DNA of 64,000 bases. Source: G942493375 sp942493375 (lineage in GTDB: Bacteria > Armatimonadota > UBA5829). The stretch's first letter is position 1, and the number at the start of each line of letters is the position of its first letter. The notes below the pieces were generated by a model, which ran no database searches, was not told the DNA's origin, and was given only the letters and a program-made list of their open reading frames with translations. The position numbers and the translations under genes were made by a program. The DNA lies in contig OW818698.1 of assembly GCA_942493375.1 (NCBI GenBank), positions 7,378,001 to 7,442,000 of the forward strand, read 5' to 3'. This document shows, in pieces, positions 52,986-61,214 of this stretch.

Positions 52986-53978
52986 ATGAAAATCACTAGA
53001 AAAGATGTTGCAGCAGCGGCTGGGGTTTCTCAGTCTACGGTATCGTTTGTCGTAAATGGCAGGATGGATATCGCTATCCCGGAATCTACCCGGCAGCGTG
53101 TGTTGGCAGTGGTAAAAGAACTCGGTTACACTCCCAACAAGGCAGCCAGGGCTCTGGTTACCGGTCACAGCAATATTGTCGTGTTGTCGATACCGAATAT
53201 CGGTTCGCCTTATTTTGCAAATCTTATAGAGCTGATGCATGCCCAGCTTTTGAAAGATGGGTACGATATGGTGATAGGTCCATACAGGCCGGAAGAGAAG
53301 CCCAAGCGCCTGATATGGGATCTTAATGGTTTAGTTGCTGATGGAGCTATCATGTGGGGAATGCCCACTGATCCTGCAATGCTCCATAAAATAACCGAGA
53401 GTCTGAACATACCACTGGTAGTGATCAATGTCCTGCCATCAGATGGATTTGATTCTGTCTACATCGATCTCTACTCAGCAGCCGTGGAGGCAGTAGGGGA
53501 CTTGCTTAAATCGGGCCGTGAAAAGACCGTGCTCCTGACAGCATCCCTTATGAATTTCGAGGGTGAAAGGCGGCGGGATGCATATATGGATGCCATGCAG
53601 TCTGCCAACCTGGAACCAGTGATTATCGAGATCCCGATTATCTCTCGAGCCTGTGCCCGTGAATCAATCACTAACTACATAGCCGAAAACGGCCCTCCGG
53701 AAGCAATATTCTGTTCATCAGACGATATGGCAATAGGCGTATACCACGGTCTCCGGCAACTTGGCCTGAAAATCCCTGATGATGTAGCGATAGCAGGCTG
53801 CGATGACCTGGAGGAAGTCAAATATTTTGATGTCCCGATAAGTTCCATAGAACAACCGGTAGGAGAAATGTGCCAAACAGCATGGCAATTCCTGCAAAAC
53901 CGCATAAAAGACCGCACCCTCCCGCTACAAACCGCAACCCTGCCGGCCAAATACATCCCCAGGGAATCCTCCAGTTGA
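52986..53978 (+). CDS. LacI/GalR-family transcriptional repressor
   Basis: 330 residues from ATG at 52986; TTG at 52977 is possible. The N-terminal HTH is canonical (TRKDVAAAAGVSQSTVSFVVNG) with the hinge helix GYTPNKAARALVTG. A periplasmic-binding-protein-like effector domain follows: IVVLSIPNIGSPYFANLIEL, YDMVIG, DGAIMWGMP, SDDMAIGVYHGLRQLGLKIP, and VAIAGCDD. It probably controls the symporter operon through the CG-centred palindrome at 50376-50391. The 75-bp palindrome just upstream leaves it with only about 18 bases of leader and no clear ribosome site. Confidence 0.9.
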   Translation: MKITRKDVAAAAGVSQSTVSFVVNGRMDIAIPESTRQRVLAVVKELGYTPNKAARALVTGHSNIVVLSIPNIGSPYFANLIELMHAQLLKDGYDMVIGPYRPEEKPKRLIWDLNGLVADGAIMWGMPTDPAMLHKITESLNIPLVVINVLPSDGFDSVYIDLYSAAVEAVGDLLKSGREKTVLLTASLMNFEGERRRDAYMDAMQSANLEPVIIEIPIISRACARESITNYIAENGPPEAIFCSSDDMAIGVYHGLRQLGLKIPDDVAIAGCDDLEEVKYFDVPISSIEQPVGEMCQTAWQFLQNRIKDRTLPLQTATLPAKYIPRESSS

Positions 53979-54062
53979 TCCCAATATTCAAGCTCTGTTG
54001 CATCCAAATTCCAAGAAATCACAATAATGGGCCCATTTTATGCACAAAACCCCAAAATGCCC

Positions 54063-54092
54063 TTGACACCGAATCAGCCTGTTTGGTATAAT
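54063..54092 (+). promoter_or_regulatory. Strong promoter of the tRNA-Asn gene
   Basis: -35 TTGACA (54063-54068), 18-base spacer, extended -10 TGGTATAAT with TATAAT at 54087-54092, 17 bases before the mature 5' end. Confidence 0.8.
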
Positions 54093-54109
54093 TTTCGAGT
54101 TGATAACGC

Positions 54110-54185
54110 TCCCCTGTAGCTCAATTGGCAGAGCACTTGGCTGTTAACCAGGGGGTTCGTGGTTCGAGTCCACGCGGGGGAGCCA
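54110..54185 (+). tRNA. tRNA-Asn(GUU), CCA encoded
   Basis: Folds as a standard cloverleaf of 73 bases plus encoded CCA (54183-54185). Acceptor TCCCCTG pairs with CGGGGGA (U:G included), D stem GCTC/GAGC, anticodon stem CTTGG/CCAGG with loop CTGTTAA, variable loop of 5, T stem CGTGG/CCACG with TTCGAGT. Anticodon GTT at 54143-54145 reads Asn AAC/AAU. It has its own promoter and terminator and stands alone. Confidence 0.97.
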
Positions 54186-54205
54186 ACTGAATATTTGAAG
54201 AATGA

Positions 54206-54237
54206 GGCAGAGCAGTATTGATTGCTTTGCCTTTTTT
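54206..54237 (+). terminator. Intrinsic terminator of tRNA-Asn
   Basis: GGCAGAGCA (54206-54214) pairs with TGCTTTGCC (54223-54231) with one G:U; loop of 8; six T residues follow (54232-54237). It begins with the 14-bp sequence AGGCAGAGCAGTAT that recurs at 54605 and 61151. Confidence 0.88.
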
Positions 54238-54293
54238 GCGTTTATTGTAATGCTCTTCGGTCTAAGGATGAGTAATCCGACAGCTACACAAAT

Positions 54294-54325
54294 ATTCTCA
54301 CGCTAAGCCGCAAAGACGCTAAGAA
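54294..54325. repeat. Dispersed GCTAAG/GCAAAG-type short repeat remnant
   Basis: TTCTCACGCTAAGCCGCAAAG with GACGCTAAG following is a recurrent intergenic motif of many bacterial assemblies (CACGCxAAGxCGCAAAGACGC). It lies in the 570-base gap after the tRNA. No coding potential. Confidence 0.5.
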
Positions 54326-54533
54326 ATAACTGAGCCCTATCTAATATGCGAGAAGTCGTTGTTGTAGTAAATGCGCTGCCATCTGCTGTGAACTTTTGCT
54401 CAAATTACGGATTCAAGCAGTTAGTAGACTATGAACTGCATGTGTATCTGTCGATGAATACGATTCTAGAGATGAGACTGAATGGGTAGGAATTGTTGAG
54501 TTGGTTATTTTGTCAATATATCCGTCAATTGTA

Positions 54534-54562
54534 TTGCGATTGTAGATTCTTAGCAGTATAAT
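54534..54562 (+). promoter_or_regulatory. Second promoter in the tRNA-Asn downstream gap
   Basis: -35 TTGCGA (54534-54539), 17-base spacer, -10 TATAAT (54557-54562). The transcript would run only about 65 bases before the terminator at 54606-54636. The segment has no tRNA or clear RNA gene. Confidence 0.6.
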
Positions 54563-54569
54563 AGCCGTA

Positions 54570-54636
54570 CATTCAATGTAGTTAAATTGAATATCAGAGA
54601 AATCAGGCAGAGCAGTATTTTATTGTTCTGCCTTTT
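54570..54636 (+). ncRNA. Possible short orphan transcript (65-70 nt) ending in tRNA-type terminator
   Basis: Between TATAAT (54557-54562) and the T-run at 54633 lies about 65 bases. It holds one small inverted repeat (ATTCAATGTAG / TTAAATTGAAT) and then the terminator stem GGCAGAGCA (54606-54614) / TGTTCTGCC (54624-54632). The stretch TGAATAT...AGGCAGAGCAGTATT is homologous to the DNA just after tRNA-Asn. It could be a small RNA or the stump of a duplicated and deleted tRNA locus. Confidence 0.35.
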
Positions 54637-54759
54637 GTGCTTATAATTGGCGCAAATTGAGGTTTAAGGGACAGGCACATGGTTATAAAACACCGATGAA
54701 CAGCATTAAAACATGTCTATCCCCTTAATATTTATATGTACAGCCACAGGAGGGCATCC

Positions 54760-56028
54760 GTGGAGTTCAGAGTAGAATATCTAGTTCTAAAGCAAGCAGG
54801 AACTTTCTGCGATAGTCAATCGGCATTTATTTGCCTATTGCAGTTGGATTCGAGCCTCAAAGTGGAGAATAATAGCATTACGTTTAACTCATTCTCCAGT
54901 CGAATAGACGTACAGTGTGATGAAACTGATAACAAAAAACAGCGATATTTCCGCCTATGTTTCACCGCCAAAGTTGACAACGAAAACGTTGATTCAGATA
55001 TTGAGAAGTTCTGTGCCCTCCTGAAAGTAGTAAGAAGAGTCATTCTAAAGGCGATCGGGAAAGATGATCCCATTGATATACATGTTCTGTGGGATGACAT
55101 TTCCTCTCACTATAGCATGAAAGCGTATCCAGTAATAAATAACCTTGAAAATTTAATGCGAAAGCTTATCGATAGCTTCATGCTGATTAAGGTCGGAACT
55201 GGGTGGGTGCATGACGCGTCCCCTAGGGATTTCAGTGAAGCTATCGCGAAGAACCGTCGTCAGAATGATAATACACCATTGCACCGAGTAGACTTCATCG
55301 AATTATCCAATGTCCTATTGAAGCCATATTCAAAACGAACTGTAGATCAACTATATATAGCTTTGAAAGATACGGATGGAGTACTAACACCTGAAGAGCA
55401 AAAGGATTTTCTTCCTCTATCAAATTGGCAACGTTACTTTTCGGGGATTGTAGAATGTGAGAGTGATTACTTAAGGGTGCGATGGGAAAAGTTATATGAT
55501 CTCAGGTGTCAAGTGGCGCATAATGCCGAATTTTCTAGATCGGATTACGACAGCATGGTATCTCTTGTCAATGAGATTATGCCGAAGATGCAAGATGCGC
55601 TTGATAAAATCAATCAGATTCACATACCTAATGATGAGCAGGAGGCGATTATAGAGAACGCGACATCAAGCGTGCAAGACGAATTCGATTCATATAACAT
55701 TGAATGGCAGACCCTTAGAAGTGTTCTCTTGGAATTGGCAGAGATCTGTGGGATTGAGTGTGAAGATACAGACTACACAGGTGTTATTAGGAGAAGACTA
55801 CTACAAGAAAAAGTCATCTCTTTCTCAGAATCCAAGAGTATTGAGAGATATCACAAAATCAGGAATGTTATCATCGACGATCCTGAACAAGTAAGCTCAA
55901 GTAGATATACACTGGCTGTGCAGAGTTTACAAGATTTTACAGCACGGATACGGTCGCGGATTGAGTTTGCCAATGAAGATACTGTCACCCACGAGAGTGA
56001 GGAGAGGATACCAGACTCTATTGATTAG
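54760..56028 (+). CDS. HEPN-domain protein (Rx4H), defence-type candidate
   Basis: 422 residues from GTG at 54760, which has AGGAGG 6 bases upstream; the ATG at 54736 has none. The N-terminal ~130 residues (FRVEYLVLKQAG, ITFNSFSSRIDVQCDE) are beta-rich and unrecognised. The middle holds a HEPN domain: AYPVINNLENLMRKLIDSFM at about 125-145, then YDLRCQVAHNAEFSRSDYDSM with the Rx4H ribonuclease motif at Arg249 and His254. This form is close to the Swt1/Apea-like HEPN group. The C-terminal ~150 residues are helical (SSVQDEFDSYNIEWQTLRSV, SKSIERYHKIRNVIID). HEPN RNases commonly act in abortive infection or toxin systems. It is the first of three genes in an apparent defence cluster beside tRNA-Asn. 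Confidence 0.75.
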   Translation: MEFRVEYLVLKQAGTFCDSQSAFICLLQLDSSLKVENNSITFNSFSSRIDVQCDETDNKKQRYFRLCFTAKVDNENVDSDIEKFCALLKVVRRVILKAIGKDDPIDIHVLWDDISSHYSMKAYPVINNLENLMRKLIDSFMLIKVGTGWVHDASPRDFSEAIAKNRRQNDNTPLHRVDFIELSNVLLKPYSKRTVDQLYIALKDTDGVLTPEEQKDFLPLSNWQRYFSGIVECESDYLRVRWEKLYDLRCQVAHNAEFSRSDYDSMVSLVNEIMPKMQDALDKINQIHIPNDEQEAIIENATSSVQDEFDSYNIEWQTLRSVLLELAEICGIECEDTDYTGVIRRRLLQEKVISFSESKSIERYHKIRNVIIDDPEQVSSSRYTLAVQSLQDFTARIRSRIEFANEDTVTHESEERIPDSID

Positions 56029-56096
56029 ATATGATCATCGTGTATCTGATCAATAGATAGCTGTCATTACCATGTTTGACGAGGAAACACGATATT

Positions 56097-56771
56097 ATGG
56101 ATGCCATTTTTAACTGTTTGCCGCTACATTCCGTAATTATTGCTAATGTTGTTATTAGCATGATTGGTATAATATTTTTAGTTGGCGCACATACATTACC
56201 GCGATTTCGAAAGTTAAAGCTATCATATGTTGGTTTCTGGTTGTTCCTGTTACTCTACTATATTTGCCGTTTGGTATTGCTGCAAGATAAACCGCGAATG
56301 TTTGCATTAGTTATGTCTCCTGGGCACTCAGCATTCGCAGATACTAATTGGTTATGCCTTGTTGTTCTAGCTGATTTTTCGGTGATAGCAATAATAGTTG
56401 GAACGTTCATACATTATTTCAAGAACCAACGCCACTTCTTCTTGTTTGCCACTATAGTAATATTACTCTTCATCACCGCATGGATATCCTCAGTTATGCT
56501 TCATCACAACATCGTATCTAGTTTGCTTGCTTCCGCAGCATTTCTCTGGGTTGGTTGGACCTGCAGACTAAAATATATAAATAATACGGTCGTCTGGATA
56601 GTATATGCAATACTCCATATACCCATACGCCTGACTGCATCTGATATTGCTCCAGAATATGTCCAAACGGTTTTTATATTGTTACTAGCCACGAAACTAT
56701 CGGTGATTGTTGCTATGTATACAACATTGGAAGTAAATGTAAAGAGAACGCGTAAAAAGTTACGGCAATAG
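56097..56771 (+). CDS. Multi-pass membrane protein, unknown function
   Basis: 224 residues from ATG at 56097 (GAGGAAA about 10 bases upstream). Six or seven transmembrane helices: VIIANVVISMIGIIFLVGA, LKLSYVGFWLFLLLYYICR, WLCLVVLADFSVIAIIVG, FFLFATIVILLFITAWISS, NIVSSLLASAAFLWVGW, YVQTVFILLLATKLSVIVAM. It ends in a basic tail NVKRTRKKLRQ. No family recognised. It lies between the HEPN gene (68 bases upstream) and the Shedu-like gene, on the same strand. A role as an envelope effector or sensor in the same system is an inference from position alone. Confidence 0.65.
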   Translation: MDAIFNCLPLHSVIIANVVISMIGIIFLVGAHTLPRFRKLKLSYVGFWLFLLLYYICRLVLLQDKPRMFALVMSPGHSAFADTNWLCLVVLADFSVIAIIVGTFIHYFKNQRHFFLFATIVILLFITAWISSVMLHHNIVSSLLASAAFLWVGWTCRLKYINNTVVWIVYAILHIPIRLTASDIAPEYVQTVFILLLATKLSVIVAMYTTLEVNVKRTRKKLRQ

Positions 56772-57082
56772 TGATTGCAGAATATTGAGTTGAGTGTGTC
56801 TGGGCATGATTCATTACAATTACTGTTTTAGTGCTTACGGATTTGAGGAATGCTTGCAGGGTGATGACAGAGTGCATATGTGACCACCCTCCGCAGAAAT
56901 CCCGGAAATAACAGTATAGAATACGGTTAAAATAAAAGAAAAGCGCTACGGGCGGTTTCTGGGCTTTCGAGTTGGTATATAGGTTGTTGATTATCCTGAT
57001 CGCTTATAGTCCGACCCTCAAGTTTCTAAACTCCAAAATGTTATTCGCAAATGCCAAATAGCTGTCCCAAATAGTAGGTTAT
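56772..57082. other. 310-base gap before the Shedu-like gene
   Basis: No credible gene, RNA or strong terminator is visible. Weak promoter-like TTGTTG...TATAGT with short spacing occurs at about 56986-57012. The Shedu-like gene may have its own transcript. Confidence 0.35.
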
Positions 57083-58393
57083 ATGTCTGCAAATAATAGT
57101 ATAAATATCGCTGTTGAGGATCGTTTCATCATAGTTAAGCTTTGGGATGAGCACTCTATGCTGCCTCTTCGCGAGATGGAGGGACTAGCAGATTGGATGA
57201 AATTACTACCATCGTCATACAAAGTATTGTGTGATGCTCGTGACTTGCGTGCAGCTACTGATGAGATTGGGTGTTCTGTCAGCTTTGACATCATAGAATG
57301 TGTGCATTTACTCGAAGACTGTTGTCCAGATATCATTTGCTATCCTGACGATAAGAACTACATAGAGGAAGTGTTTGGTTCAGCCACTACGATATTAAAA
57401 GTGAAACCAGGACCCATATCCTTGAATTATATGCCACTTGATGTTACAGCATTCGGCTATTATTGGCCAGGAAATGATTTCATCCTGGAATCGGACAAGG
57501 AGAGGCTACGCGACATCGTTAAAGCGTCGCCCATCTCAATATCAGAATGGGAACGTCTTATTCTCTATTTTCCTGATGATGATCTAACCAAGCGATACGG
57601 TGGTCATTTTGACAGAATTAATACCTTACTCCAGGCCGGTTTACCACATCCAGAACTTGAAGCAGACTTAGCTAGCTTGCGGATTCTCGACAATCACATA
57701 GCTAGATGTAGCCGCAATTCTTTGCTTACAGAGTATGCGATACAGTTTTGTAGGGATAATTACGTCATTACACCATACCATGCTCATGGTGTCCACTCAA
57801 TGGAAGTAAGGAATGAGTTGTTGTTAGGACGACCTGGAGTTGTAGCTAATAGGACAAGTACGCTATTGCACAATGATCTCGCTGAGCTTCAACAAATATT
57901 GTCAACACCCGATATCAAGGAGTCAGCCATACAGAAATACCTTGAACAGCATCTGGCAGTATTTCAGGCACTTGGGTACATCAACGTTTACCCACAAGTA
58001 GTGCTTGCCAGAGATGATGGAACATCACTTAGACCAGACTTTATCCTGGAACCTGCTGGACGAGATTGGTGTGATATACTCGACATCAAGATACCACAGA
58101 CGAGGACAGTAGTTGGTACCAGAGATCGACAAACTTTAGCAGCTCATATACATGAACTCACTGCACAACTGCGCGAGTACTCCGCATATTTTGAAGATGA
58201 GCGGCTAGCGAAGCGGATTGAGGATGTTTATGGTATCAAATGCTATAAACCCAGATTAATTGGCATTGTAGGACGCGATCCGAAGACAGATGACGAACGA
58301 CAACTACGACGTCTTATGACTGCATATGCTGATGTCGAGGTAATTACCTTCGACCAACTATTGCGTCTGGCACAAACTCGTTTGCTTATATAA
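57083..58393 (+). CDS. Shedu-like (SduA, DUF4263) PD-(D/E)xK nuclease, anti-phage candidate
   Basis: 436 residues. The C-terminal 190 residues match the Shedu/DUF4263 pattern: AIQKYLEQHLAVFQALGY, then the nuclease core SLRPDFIL (Asp319) and CDILDIKIP (Asp334, Lys336) as D-x14-DxK. A helix ELTAQLREYSAYFED (Gln362, the QxxxY motif) and the final strands PRLIGIVGRD and VEVITFDQLLRLA complete it. All active-site residues appear intact. The N-terminal ~230 residues are not the known Shedu sensor domains. They open with a STAS-like strand order (SINIAVEDRFIIVKLWDEH, YKVLCDARDLRAATDE) and carry a helical part (INTLLQAGLPHPELEADLAS). Shedu proteins block phages in other bacteria. The ribosome site is weak (AGTAGG). 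Confidence 0.8.
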   Translation: MSANNSINIAVEDRFIIVKLWDEHSMLPLREMEGLADWMKLLPSSYKVLCDARDLRAATDEIGCSVSFDIIECVHLLEDCCPDIICYPDDKNYIEEVFGSATTILKVKPGPISLNYMPLDVTAFGYYWPGNDFILESDKERLRDIVKASPISISEWERLILYFPDDDLTKRYGGHFDRINTLLQAGLPHPELEADLASLRILDNHIARCSRNSLLTEYAIQFCRDNYVITPYHAHGVHSMEVRNELLLGRPGVVANRTSTLLHNDLAELQQILSTPDIKESAIQKYLEQHLAVFQALGYINVYPQVVLARDDGTSLRPDFILEPAGRDWCDILDIKIPQTRTVVGTRDRQTLAAHIHELTAQLREYSAYFEDERLAKRIEDVYGIKCYKPRLIGIVGRDPKTDDERQLRRLMTAYADVEVITFDQLLRLAQTRLLI

Positions 58394-58590
58394 CAAATTT
58401 AACTGTCGATTATTTTATGGCAACATACAGCTATTGCCTGTCTTATTCTGGGCAAGCAAATTCTAGATAAGGCTATCAAGAGAAATATCGCATATGTATG
58501 TATGACGGAGAAGCCATATGGGGCGTTTTTCTTGAGCACATTACTACTTGTCTACAGAAGTACAACATTCACAAAGGAAGGCTAATACGC

Positions 58591-61083
58591 ATGCGTCAAT
58601 CAAGCATCCTCACCCTCTACCTAACCACCCTAATTGCATTATCAACCTTAATACCATCGCCTTCAAACGCATCCACCCCAAAGCCTCCCACCCGAGGTTT
58701 CGCTATTCTTGCTTCCAGTATCGGCACCGATATTTCTCCTGAGGCTCTGGCGGAGGTTGTTCGGCAGGGGAGGTATTCTCCGGTGGTGGTGGATTGGGCT
58801 TGGATTACTTATCATTTTGAGCGGACGGATTTTAAGGCTGTTAATAAGTTTCTGGGGCTTATGGCAGAGCAGAAAGTGCCGGTTGCGGGGATGTATCGGC
58901 CTCGGTTTTTGTCTAATCCTACTGTGGCGACACAGATTGGTAAGGATGGGAAGGCTGGGGATGATCATGCTGAGATATGTTATTCAGACCCGGCGGCGCG
59001 GAAGTGGGGGATTTCCTGGGGGGAGAAGATCCTTGAGAAATGCCCCAGCTTCAGGGAGATCATTATCTACAATCCATTGAACCAGTGTCGCTGCGAAAAG
59101 TGTGTTGCGGCATCGGCTAAAAGGGCGAATGGCGCAGTGATGGGGTTTCTCTCGGAGGCTAAGTCTGCGTGGCGGATGAAGCAGCCTGAAGTAAAACTCG
59201 GGGTGGTCTATATGCCTACCCCAGATTTCTGGAAGGATGGGTTGGCGATAATTGACGTTGCTCATCCATACCTCTGCATCAGGCAGGAGATCGACCCTGC
59301 AAGTGAAGTTGCGAACATTAAGAAGGTAAAGCGCATTGTCGGAGATAAGATTGGCGCCAGTCTGGGCAAGATTACCTGGGAGGAAACTGCCAAGGTATCG
59401 ATTGATAAGCTGAAGCAGTTTGACGACCTTGCCTATAAGGGCGGGATATCATATTTCTTCTGGACTTACGAGACCCTGTTCAACTCTCCCCTTTACGACC
59501 CTAAGGCGGTCATTCAGGCACTTGGAATAGGTTCTCCACGCGCCGATGAGCAAGCATACAGTCCAGCCAGTGTCTCCCAAGCGGAGGAATTGCTTGATAA
59601 GGTTCTCAGTGCCCCGCACGGAGCTGAGCAGTTCGCTGCCATTGATGATGCCGTCCGCAAAATCAAGGAAAGTGATACCGACGCTAAGGGTGCGATTCTG
59701 TCAGTTGCCAGAAGTAGAATGACTGACCCCAGCCGCAGCGATTCCGACCGCTGGCCTTACTGCTATGTAGTCGGTCGAAGTGGAGATCAGCAGGGTGTGC
59801 CGGACCTGATCGATCTTTTGCAGGATAATTCAGATATCATACGCTCAGTGACAGTAGAGGCACTTGGAGGATTGACAGATAATAAGGATGCCCGCAGTGC
59901 ATTGATGCAGTTAGCCAGAAAGGAAAAGAGCAAGCAGGTGCGAGATGTACTTGCCAGGTATCTGGGTAAAACAATGCCTGATGCAGAACTGAGTTCCGAA
60001 ACTGCTCCAAGTTCCAAATCCATCACCTCCACCGCAGTGCAGGAACTGGCCCCTTCCGGACCGCCGCAACCTCCAGCTGGACCAGCCCGACCGGTCGCCA
60101 AACCGCTGCCCTGGCCATTTCCAGGAGACAGTAAAGACCAGAACATTTTCAACAACTATCAGACATCTACCGACGATTACATCCACTGTGCCCTGGATTT
60201 CCTCCATCCAGTCGGAACTCCGGTTACAGCAGTTGGTTCAGGTTATGTAGGCGCTATTTGGTTTAGTCCTACGCACACCCACGATTCATTCATCGTGACC
60301 CCAACTAAGGGTGGGAACAAGGGGTGGTGCTATACACACATGGACCCTGAGACTTTCACATTCAAGCTGGGTGATCATATTAAGGAAGGAGAACTGCTTG
60401 GGAAACTGGTGAAGTTCTCGCCTGATGAAGCCAGCAGCATGGACCACCTTGATCTTTGCTATGTATCGTTCAACCAGAATGACTCAGGACAATTAACCAC
60501 GCAATCTCTCATTGATCCCCTGTATTTCTTTGATTGGAAAGACACCGAAGCGCCCACTTTTAAACCTCTCTGGTTTGTAGAGGACAGCACCAGCCAACAG
60601 TTCCAATCTGATTCTTCGGGGATTGTCACCGTGAGCGGCAGGGTTGATGTCTTGGCAGCAATAACAGACAATGCCTACCCTGGTCAGCAGTCATTCCTGG
60701 GAGTGCCTGTTGTTATGTTTTCGATCAGCGATGGAACACACACGATGCAGAAGCTGGCACTCGACCACCGGGGAGATGTAGGAGACAAGAAACTGACAGA
60801 GCCACTCTACTTACCACGACCCGAAGGCAAAGCGCTGGCCAATCCTGGTTCATCATTTTATCCATACTATCAGGTACTGCGAGTAACCAAGACCAATGGT
60901 GACGGCAAGATAACACCGGCGGATGCTTCCGAGTGCTGGGATACTGCGGCAGTCGACAGTGCAGGCAAGCCTTTGTGGCCCGATGGGAATTACTCGGTAA
61001 ATGTTTACGCCTGGGATATCTCCGGGAATCGAGGGGTCGTAGGGGCGATGGTTCAGGTGAATAATAAAGCAGGCGCAGATTAA
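58591..61083 (+). CDS. Secreted TIM-barrel / HEAT / M23-like fusion protein
   Basis: 830 residues from ATG at 58591 (AGGAAGG 9 bases upstream; earlier in-frame ATG at 58498 lacks a site). Sec signal ILTLYLTTLIALSTLIPSPSNAS. A barrel-like domain (about 40-310) has YSPVVVDWAWITYHF, PVAGMYRPRF, the cluster NPLNQCRCEKCVAAS, and ISYFFWTYETLFN. A HEAT segment (about 365-460) has GVPDLIDLLQDNSDIIRSVT and VEALGGLTDNKDARSAL. From about 525 a LytM/M23-like beta-domain follows: IHCALDFLHPVGTPVTAVGSG with His532 and Asp536, CYTHMDP, and DHLDLCY where the usual second His of HxH is Asp621. A C-terminal Ig-like part holds an EF-type loop TNGDGKITPADA. A peptidoglycan or glycan role is likely; activity is uncertain. 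Confidence 0.7.
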   Translation: MRQSSILTLYLTTLIALSTLIPSPSNASTPKPPTRGFAILASSIGTDISPEALAEVVRQGRYSPVVVDWAWITYHFERTDFKAVNKFLGLMAEQKVPVAGMYRPRFLSNPTVATQIGKDGKAGDDHAEICYSDPAARKWGISWGEKILEKCPSFREIIIYNPLNQCRCEKCVAASAKRANGAVMGFLSEAKSAWRMKQPEVKLGVVYMPTPDFWKDGLAIIDVAHPYLCIRQEIDPASEVANIKKVKRIVGDKIGASLGKITWEETAKVSIDKLKQFDDLAYKGGISYFFWTYETLFNSPLYDPKAVIQALGIGSPRADEQAYSPASVSQAEELLDKVLSAPHGAEQFAAIDDAVRKIKESDTDAKGAILSVARSRMTDPSRSDSDRWPYCYVVGRSGDQQGVPDLIDLLQDNSDIIRSVTVEALGGLTDNKDARSALMQLARKEKSKQVRDVLARYLGKTMPDAELSSETAPSSKSITSTAVQELAPSGPPQPPAGPARPVAKPLPWPFPGDSKDQNIFNNYQTSTDDYIHCALDFLHPVGTPVTAVGSGYVGAIWFSPTHTHDSFIVTPTKGGNKGWCYTHMDPETFTFKLGDHIKEGELLGKLVKFSPDEASSMDHLDLCYVSFNQNDSGQLTTQSLIDPLYFFDWKDTEAPTFKPLWFVEDSTSQQFQSDSSGIVTVSGRVDVLAAITDNAYPGQQSFLGVPVVMFSISDGTHTMQKLALDHRGDVGDKKLTEPLYLPRPEGKALANPGSSFYPYYQVLRVTKTNGDGKITPADASECWDTAAVDSAGKPLWPDGNYSVNVYAWDISGNRGVVGAMVQVNNKAGAD

Positions 61084-61097
61084 GGTGTATTAATTAT

Positions 61098-61132
61098 CCA
61101 CAGATTTCGCAGATTTACGCAGATTTTTGGGG
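61098..61132. repeat. Dispersed CACAGATTxCGCAGATTTACGCAGATTT-type repeat
   Basis: Three ~10-base units, CAGATTTCG, CAGATTTACG and CAGATTTTT, stand in a row just after the fusion gene. This is a widespread type of intergenic repeat in environmental bacterial genomes. Another repeat family member lies upstream at 54294. Confidence 0.55.
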
Positions 61133-61148
61133 AAGGGACTTCAATATA

Positions 61149-61188
61149 CAAGGCAGAGCAGTATACAACTGCTCTGCCTTGTTTTTTT
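61149..61188 (+). terminator. Perfect intrinsic terminator containing AGGCAGAGCAGTAT
   Basis: 13-bp perfect stem (61149-61161 with 61169-61181), 7-base loop, followed by seven T residues (61182-61188). It ends the fusion gene and lies 27 bases before the stop of the convergent metY. Its 5' arm and loop match the tRNA-Asn terminator over 14 bases. Confidence 0.9.
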
Positions 61189-61214
61189 GCCAACAAGAAA
61201 AGGGCTGCGTCCCC

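Noticed and set aside
54760..61083. Integrative element with its own integrase
   Set aside because: Repeats and tRNA neighbourhood suggest it, but no recombinase, excisionase or replication gene can be found; kept only as a hypothesis about the 14-bp repeats.
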